8,506 bases of DNA from an uncultured Bacteroidales bacterium. GTDB taxonomy: Bacteria; Bacteroidota; Bacteroidia; Bacteroidales; UBA932. The translations under genes and the position numbers were made by a program. Under the pieces are notes generated by a model that was not told the DNA's origin, did not search any database, and was given only the letters and a program-made list of their open reading frames with translations. The stretch covers positions 1 through 8,506 of the forward strand of contig CAKMNE010000059.1 in assembly GCA_927798505.1 (NCBI GenBank), written 5' to 3'. Positions 4,881 to 8,506 of this stretch are shown one piece after another; position 1 is the first letter of the stretch, and the number at the start of each line of letters is the position of its first letter.

Positions 4881-6314
4881 ATGGACGAACTATACAAATT
4901 CATCCAGGACCAGCTGTCGGTCTGGCCTCTCGCATCCTCCAACTTCCGCTCGCTGAAAGCGGCTCGGACCAGAAGTCTGGAGGTGGGTAGCCTGGAGTGC
5001 ACCGCGCAGCATAACCCGTGCCGCATAGGGTCCACCACAGCCAAGGTGGATGAGGCCTCCATTGCAGCCAGGCCGTGTTTCCTGTGCCCGTCCAACCGTC
5101 CGCCGGAGCAGTTCCATATCAAGTTCGAAGGGCGCAAGGGCCGTCGCTACAATGTTCAGGTGAATCCGTATCCCATATTCCCGAACCACCTGGTCATCGC
5201 AAGGGATGTGCATGTGCCTCAGTCCATATGGCACAACTTTGTGGATATGATGGACTTCGCCCGCAAGTATCCGGACTTCCTGGTTTTCTACAACGGCCCG
5301 TTCAGCGGAGCTTCCGCACCGGACCATATGCACTTCCAGGCCATTCCGAACGCCCTGCTGCCTCTGCAGAATGCCGTGGACCGCTTCCTTGACGATCCGG
5401 GAATGCCGCCTCTCACCACCGGGCAGGACGCAAAGCTCTACCACTGCACGCTTTTCTGCCGCGGCGTCTATGCCCTCAAGGCGGATACTCCCAAATCCCT
5501 CGCCAAGCTCTTCTACCGCCTGGTGGACTGCGCCCCTCTGGCCGACGGGGAACCGGAGCCCCGTCTCAATATGTTCGCCTATGTGCGAAAGGGCGAGTAC
5601 CGCTGCTTCGTGGTGCTGCGCCACCAGATACGCTCTCACCATTACTTCAGCAGCGGGGAGGACCATCTCACAATGACTCCGGGCGCTGCGGATATCGCAG
5701 GTTTCTTCGTATGCCCCAAGGAAGAGGATTTTCATAAGCTCACGCCCCGGCTTCTGGGCGAGATGCTGGATGAGGTCTGCATTACTCCCGAAGATGAGCG
5801 GATGGTGTCATGGCGCCTCAACCGCACCCAGCCCATGCTCGACGTGCCGGTCAAATACGGTGAAAGCATAGAATTTGAGATTATCTCCGACGGTGCCGGC
5901 CCCCAGAAGGTCAGCATCCGGGACGGAAAAATCGATTACGGCGGCGTGCTGTATGACGAATTGTATTTCGACAGCGTCACCAGAAGCACCGCCTTTGCAA
6001 CCGCATCCTTCATCATTCTGGGGCCCCAGCCTCTCTGCTATGCCGGCTCCCTGAAGTTCGATATGGAGAATGGCACGATTCGTGCAATCAATCACGTCGG
6101 AATTGAAAATTACCTTTTGAGCATACTCTCGGAGAGCATTCCTGACGGAACTGATTTTGAAACTGTCAAGGCCAGGGCTATTGAAGCCAGGACTGTCTTG
6201 ATGAACGATACCGGAAATTGCCTTCCTTACAAAGGCCTTACCATTGGAATTACTAACCCTGTCCGAAAGGCGATAGACATTACCTGGGGGACAATAAAAA
6301 CCGACACATTATGA
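4881..6314 (+). CDS. DUF4922 (HIT/GalT-like) protein fused to a truncated SpoIID-like domain
   Basis: A 477-residue two-part protein. Residues 1 to about 310 match DUF4922, a Bacteroidota family related to the GalT/Ap4A-phosphorylase branch of the HIT superfamily. It has a Cys pair ARPCFLCP (63-70), VQVNPYPIFPNHLVI (92-106), and the active-site-like NGPFSGASAPDHMHFQAIP (138-156; His149, His151, Gln153). The likely activity is nucleotidyl transfer or nucleotide phosphorolysis; the substrate is unknown. Residues about 318-477 resemble the N-terminal half of SpoIID/LytB (peptidoglycan lytic transglycosylase fold): YDELYF (358-363), YAGSLKF, INHVGIENYLLSILSESIP (403-421) with Glu418 at the catalytic glutamate position, and VKARAIEARTV (429-439). 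The match fades at KGLTIGITNPVRKAIDI and the protein ends where a full SpoIID would run on for roughly another 100 residues. No signal peptide is present, so the SpoIID part would stay cytoplasmic. The ATG is 19 bases after the previous gene, and the TGA overlaps the next ATG. Confidence 0.85.
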   Translation: MDELYKFIQDQLSVWPLASSNFRSLKAARTRSLEVGSLECTAQHNPCRIGSTTAKVDEASIAARPCFLCPSNRPPEQFHIKFEGRKGRRYNVQVNPYPIFPNHLVIARDVHVPQSIWHNFVDMMDFARKYPDFLVFYNGPFSGASAPDHMHFQAIPNALLPLQNAVDRFLDDPGMPPLTTGQDAKLYHCTLFCRGVYALKADTPKSLAKLFYRLVDCAPLADGEPEPRLNMFAYVRKGEYRCFVVLRHQIRSHHYFSSGEDHLTMTPGAADIAGFFVCPKEEDFHKLTPRLLGEMLDEVCITPEDERMVSWRLNRTQPMLDVPVKYGESIEFEIISDGAGPQKVSIRDGKIDYGGVLYDELYFDSVTRSTAFATASFIILGPQPLCYAGSLKFDMENGTIRAINHVGIENYLLSILSESIPDGTDFETVKARAIEARTVLMNDTGNCLPYKGLTIGITNPVRKAIDITWGTIKTDTL

Positions 6315-7858
6315 AACTGTCAGCAATTTTGACTTCGGCCTTATTGGCTTGCACAATGCTCGCCAGCCCGGCCGCCGATGCACAGACACGCAGCCGTGGA
6401 ACTTCAACCCAAACCAGTACAAGCACCCGCTCTAAGGGCAGCAGCTCCGGCAGCCGCAGCTCGGCTTCCGTAAGCAGCTCCAGAAGCCGCAGCTCGGCTT
6501 CAACCAGCCGCAGCTCCGCTTCTGTCAGCAGTCCCAGTAGCCGCAGCTCGGCATCCAGCAGTTCCAGCAGCTCGAGAAGCCGCAGTTCCGCTTCGGTAAG
6601 CAGTCCCAGTAGCCGCAGCTCGGCATCCAGCAGTTCCAGCAGCTCGAGAAGCCGCAGCTCCGCTTCCATAAGCAGCTCCAGCAGCCCGTCTTCGCAGACT
6701 CCTGAGAAGAAGACGACTACAGCCACCCGCAGGCGGAGCACGACAACTGCCACCAAGCCTGCTTCATCGTCATCTTCAAGCAGCAGCTCCCAGAGGGTGA
6801 CCGCCACACGCAAGCGCTCAACGACAACGACAACCACCACCAAGCCTTCGTCCACCTCGAGTGACAACAGAACCACCGCTACCCGCAGGGACAACAGCGG
6901 AACTGCCACTGTAAGCCGCAAGCCTTCAAGCAGCACTTCCAGTCATAGCAGCACTTCATCCGCCAGCCGCAGCCAGACAACAGGCACTACCCGCCAACCT
7001 GTAGCTGAAGGCTCTTCAGGAGTGGTAAGGAACCCGGGCAGCTCGACCTCCAAGCCTCAATATGTGGCAGGACGTGATGCAGCGCCTTCGCAGAACAGCT
7101 CAACCCGCCGTCCTGTCGCTTCGGACTATGACCAATACCGCAACAACAGGGTATCTCCATACAACCGTCCGCCTATCGACAACGGCCGTCCGGGAAGGTT
7201 CTTCGACCACGGATGCCACTACTACGGCTACAGGGTGCACGCCCTTCCTCCGCACCATACCCATCACGACTACTGGGGACGCCGGTACTACTGCTATGAC
7301 GGCATATACTACCACTACCACAACGGCTACTACTATGTGTGCCGTCCTCCGTACGGATACTATTTCGATTGCTCGCTCTACTACTATGATCCGTTCCCTT
7401 GCCGTTTCGTTTACTATTGCTACGCTGCAAGGCAGTATGATATGATAAACGACAACTGGCGCACAATTGAGGAGCAGAATGAGATTATAGCAAGGAACAA
7501 CGCAACAATAGCCCAGCAGAACCTCACGGTAGCCCAGCTGAAGAGCCAGAATCTTGCGGCCAATGAGTCATACAACCTCGCCCGCAAGCTCGGCCTCATC
7601 CAGAGCTTCGCCTACGCCGATGCAACGTATTATTATGATGACGGAGTCTTCTTCATCGTCAACAGCCTCGGCCAGTACGAAACCATCGTACCGCCGGCTG
7701 GTGCGATAGTTGAGTCTCTTCCGGATGACTATGAGGTAGTTACCCTTGTTGACGGACACGAGTACTACAGAGTGGACGACACCATCTACAGAGTTATGGT
7801 AATGCATGGAGAAGCCTACTTCGAGGTTCTCGGACAACTCCAGAACTACAAGTGGTAA
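6311..7858 (+). CDS. Secreted Ser/Arg-rich, Tyr-rich DUF6515-like protein
   Basis: A 515-residue exported protein. A signal peptide (1-24, cut after ADA before Gln25) is likely; LLAC at 11-14 could be read as a lipobox but is too close to the N-terminus. Residues about 26-270 are low complexity, dominated by Ser with regularly spaced Arg and later Thr/Lys. They include two near-identical 24-residue repeats (68-91, 92-115), a partial third, and three looser TATR-type repeats (137-200). Residues about 295-375 are packed with Tyr, His, Pro and six Cys, including YYHYHNGYYYVC. Residues about 380-425 form a probable helix or coiled coil rich in Gln/Asn (IEEQNEIIARNNATIAQQN). Residues about 437-515 match the DUF6515 pattern (YYYDDGVFFIV, VPPAGAIVESLPDDYEVV, HEYYRVDDTIYRV), with short beta-hairpin repeats. 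The role is unknown; the composition suggests a flexible, positively charged envelope or surface protein. Translation starts inside the previous stop (ATGA), so it is probably coupled. Confidence 0.85.
   Translation: MKLSAILTSALLACTMLASPAADAQTRSRGTSTQTSTSTRSKGSSSGSRSSASVSSSRSRSSASTSRSSASVSSPSSRSSASSSSSSSRSRSSASVSSPSSRSSASSSSSSSRSRSSASISSSSSPSSQTPEKKTTTATRRRSTTTATKPASSSSSSSSSQRVTATRKRSTTTTTTTKPSSTSSDNRTTATRRDNSGTATVSRKPSSSTSSHSSTSSASRSQTTGTTRQPVAEGSSGVVRNPGSSTSKPQYVAGRDAAPSQNSSTRRPVASDYDQYRNNRVSPYNRPPIDNGRPGRFFDHGCHYYGYRVHALPPHHTHHDYWGRRYYCYDGIYYHYHNGYYYVCRPPYGYYFDCSLYYYDPFPCRFVYYCYAARQYDMINDNWRTIEEQNEIIARNNATIAQQNLTVAQLKSQNLAANESYNLARKLGLIQSFAYADATYYYDDGVFFIVNSLGQYETIVPPAGAIVESLPDDYEVVTLVDGHEYYRVDDTIYRVMVMHGEAYFEVLGQLQNYKW
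6512..6655 (+). repeat. 72-bp tandem duplication (24-residue unit) in the Ser-rich gene
   Basis: Two head-to-tail 72-bp copies (6512-6583 and 6584-6655). A 57-base block is identical between them (6529-6585 and 6601-6657). A degenerate partial third copy follows to about 6694 and a shorter related stretch precedes. Each copy encodes SSASVSSPSSRSSAS followed by a Ser run and RSR. Because the unit is a multiple of three, gain or loss of copies keeps the frame and changes protein length. Confidence 0.9.
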
Positions 7859-7861
7859 GGA

Positions 7862-8506
7862 CTACCCGACTTGCAGTGATTCATAGAGGCGGCGGACTGA
7901 GTCAATCGGTCCGCTGCTTTTGATTTGCACCGAGCCGGGACCGGTGCCTGTGCTCAAGGCTTTGGATTGCAGCACTCTGGCAAGCTGGCGTGCCGCCGCC
8001 GGGGCCGGGTCAATGAAATCCACCTGCGGTCCGGCCAGTTCCTGCATTACGGGAAGCAGGAAAGGATAGTGGGTGCATCCCAGCACTACAGTGTCGGCAC
8101 CACTCTGCAGCAGAGGACGCAAACTGCGATCCACCACTTCGCGGGTGTGGGCGGAATCCAGGTCCAGGGACTCCACCAGTTCGACGAAGCCTTCGCCCAC
8201 GTGTTCCACCACGCGCACTCCCTGCGCATAGCGCTCGCGCGTGTCGATGTACTTGGCAGAATGAAGGGTGCTTTCAGTGGCAAGGACTCCGATTATCCCG
8301 TTGCGTGTGGCGAGTATAGCCGGCTTGATGGCCGGTTCCATACCGACAAAGGGAATGTCAGGGTATTCTTCGCGCAGGGTGGCGATTGCAGCGGCGGTGG
8401 CGGTGTTGCACGCTATTACTACTGCCTGAGCTCCCTGTGAAAGAAAGTCTTCCACAATGGAGCGGCAACGTCCGAGTATGAATCCCTGGCTTTTTTCTCC
8501 GTAAGG
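7862..8506 (-). CDS. murI: Glutamate racemase, 5'-truncated by window edge
   Basis: Interconverts L- and D-glutamate, supplying D-Glu for peptidoglycan in the cytoplasm. The frame is open to the last base of the window and begins with PYGEKSQGFILGRC, matching the conserved PYGxKS region of MurI. The GTG at 8455 is therefore not the start, and about 40-50 N-terminal residues, with the DSGxGG motif and first catalytic acid, lie outside. Of the 214 residues present, both catalytic cysteines are visible in VVIACNTATAAAI and VVLGCTHYPFLLP. The C-terminus (SVRRLYESLQVG) is normal. The stop is three bases from the stop of the convergent secreted-protein gene, and the last 60 bases also carry a plus-strand terminator-like hairpin. 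The assignment is firm. Confidence 0.95.
   Translation of the reverse strand, partial: PYGEKSQGFILGRCRSIVEDFLSQGAQAVVIACNTATAAAIATLREEYPDIPFVGMEPAIKPAILATRNGIIGVLATESTLHSAKYIDTRERYAQGVRVVEHVGEGFVELVESLDLDSAHTREVVDRSLRPLLQSGADTVVLGCTHYPFLLPVMQELAGPQVDFIDPAPAAARQLARVLQSKALSTGTGPGSVQIKSSGPIDSVRRLYESLQVG
7889..7921 (+). terminator. Probable intrinsic terminator of the rightward unit, inside the murI 3' end
   Basis: GCGGCGGAC (7889-7897) pairs with GTCCGCTGC (7909-7917), nine pairs with one G-T wobble, around an 11-base loop, and is followed by TTTT (7918-7921) and then GATTT. It lies 31 bases after the stop of the secreted-protein gene and is antisense to the last codons of murI. The T-run is short, so efficiency may be moderate. 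No hairpin fits in the three bases between the two genes. Confidence 0.55.

Noticed and set aside
4890..5735. Minus-strand frame of 281 codons opposite the DUF4922 gene
   Set aside because: The plus-strand frame has clear family motifs and operon spacing. The opposite frame has none and is explained by high GC at third positions.
6300..6320. Possible frameshift splitting one larger SpoIID gene at the ATGA overlap
   Set aside because: The downstream frame begins with a clear signal peptide and unrelated low-complexity sequence, not the rest of a SpoIID domain, so the overlap is a genuine gene boundary.
6440..6700. CRISPR-like array of short repeats
   Set aside because: The repeats are directly adjacent 72-bp in-frame coding units without spacers, inside an exported Ser-rich protein gene.
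6280..6936. Long Leu/Val/Glu-rich frame on the minus strand (218 codons)
   Set aside because: It is the mirror of the Ser-codon-rich repeat region of the secreted protein. Its Leu/Glu repeats come from reading AGC/TCC-type codons backwards, and it has no family resemblance.

Overview
The window looks like chromosomal DNA from a member of the Bacteroidota, probably Bacteroidales. Three things point there. Several genes fall in families I know mainly from that group: an HU-CCDC81-type membrane protein, a DUF4922 nucleotidyltransferase-like protein, a DUF6515-like secreted protein, and a DUF4369/TlpA-like lipoprotein. The promoter boxes follow the Bacteroidota pattern TTTG-N19-TAnnTTTG instead of the usual -35/-10. 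Shine-Dalgarno sequences are weak or absent. Base composition is moderately GC-rich in genes and AT-rich in the one real intergenic region. I see no transposase, integrase, phage gene or CRISPR array, so this reads as ordinary core genome with a few lineage-specific twists.

Layout. (1) Positions 2-760, plus strand: the 3' part of ribF (FMN/FAD synthesis), running off the left edge. (2) Positions 757-3697, minus strand: a tight four-gene unit transcribed greA, HIT protein, TlpA-like lipoprotein, ROK sugar kinase. Its last stop codon overlaps the ribF stop in a shared CTAG. (3) Positions 3698-4183: a dense control region. It holds a 44-residue protein gene, a tRNA-Asn(GTT) gene with its own promoter and terminator (all minus strand), the greA-unit promoter, and the promoter of the rightward unit. 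(4) Positions 4184-7858, plus strand: a three-gene unit of an HU-CCDC81-like single-pass membrane protein, a DUF4922 protein fused to a shortened SpoIID-like domain, and a secreted Ser/Arg-rich, Tyr-rich DUF6515-like protein. The last two overlap by ATGA. (5) Positions 7862-8506, minus strand: the 3' part of murI (glutamate racemase), running off the right edge.

How the genes fit together. The leftward unit mixes transcription elongation (GreA), nucleotide hydrolysis (HIT), an envelope thioredoxin-fold lipoprotein and sugar phosphorylation; I infer co-transcription from the spacing, not a shared pathway. The rightward unit leans towards the cell envelope: an inner-membrane anchor, a protein with a remnant of a peptidoglycan-cleaving fold, and an exported low-complexity protein, followed by the convergent cell-wall gene murI.

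The points most worth a second look are the DUF4922-SpoIID fusion that stops in the middle of the SpoIID fold, the compact promoter/terminator/tRNA/small-protein cassette with a probably leaderless small gene, and the 72-bp tandem duplication in the secreted Ser-rich protein. I see no clearly new multi-gene system.
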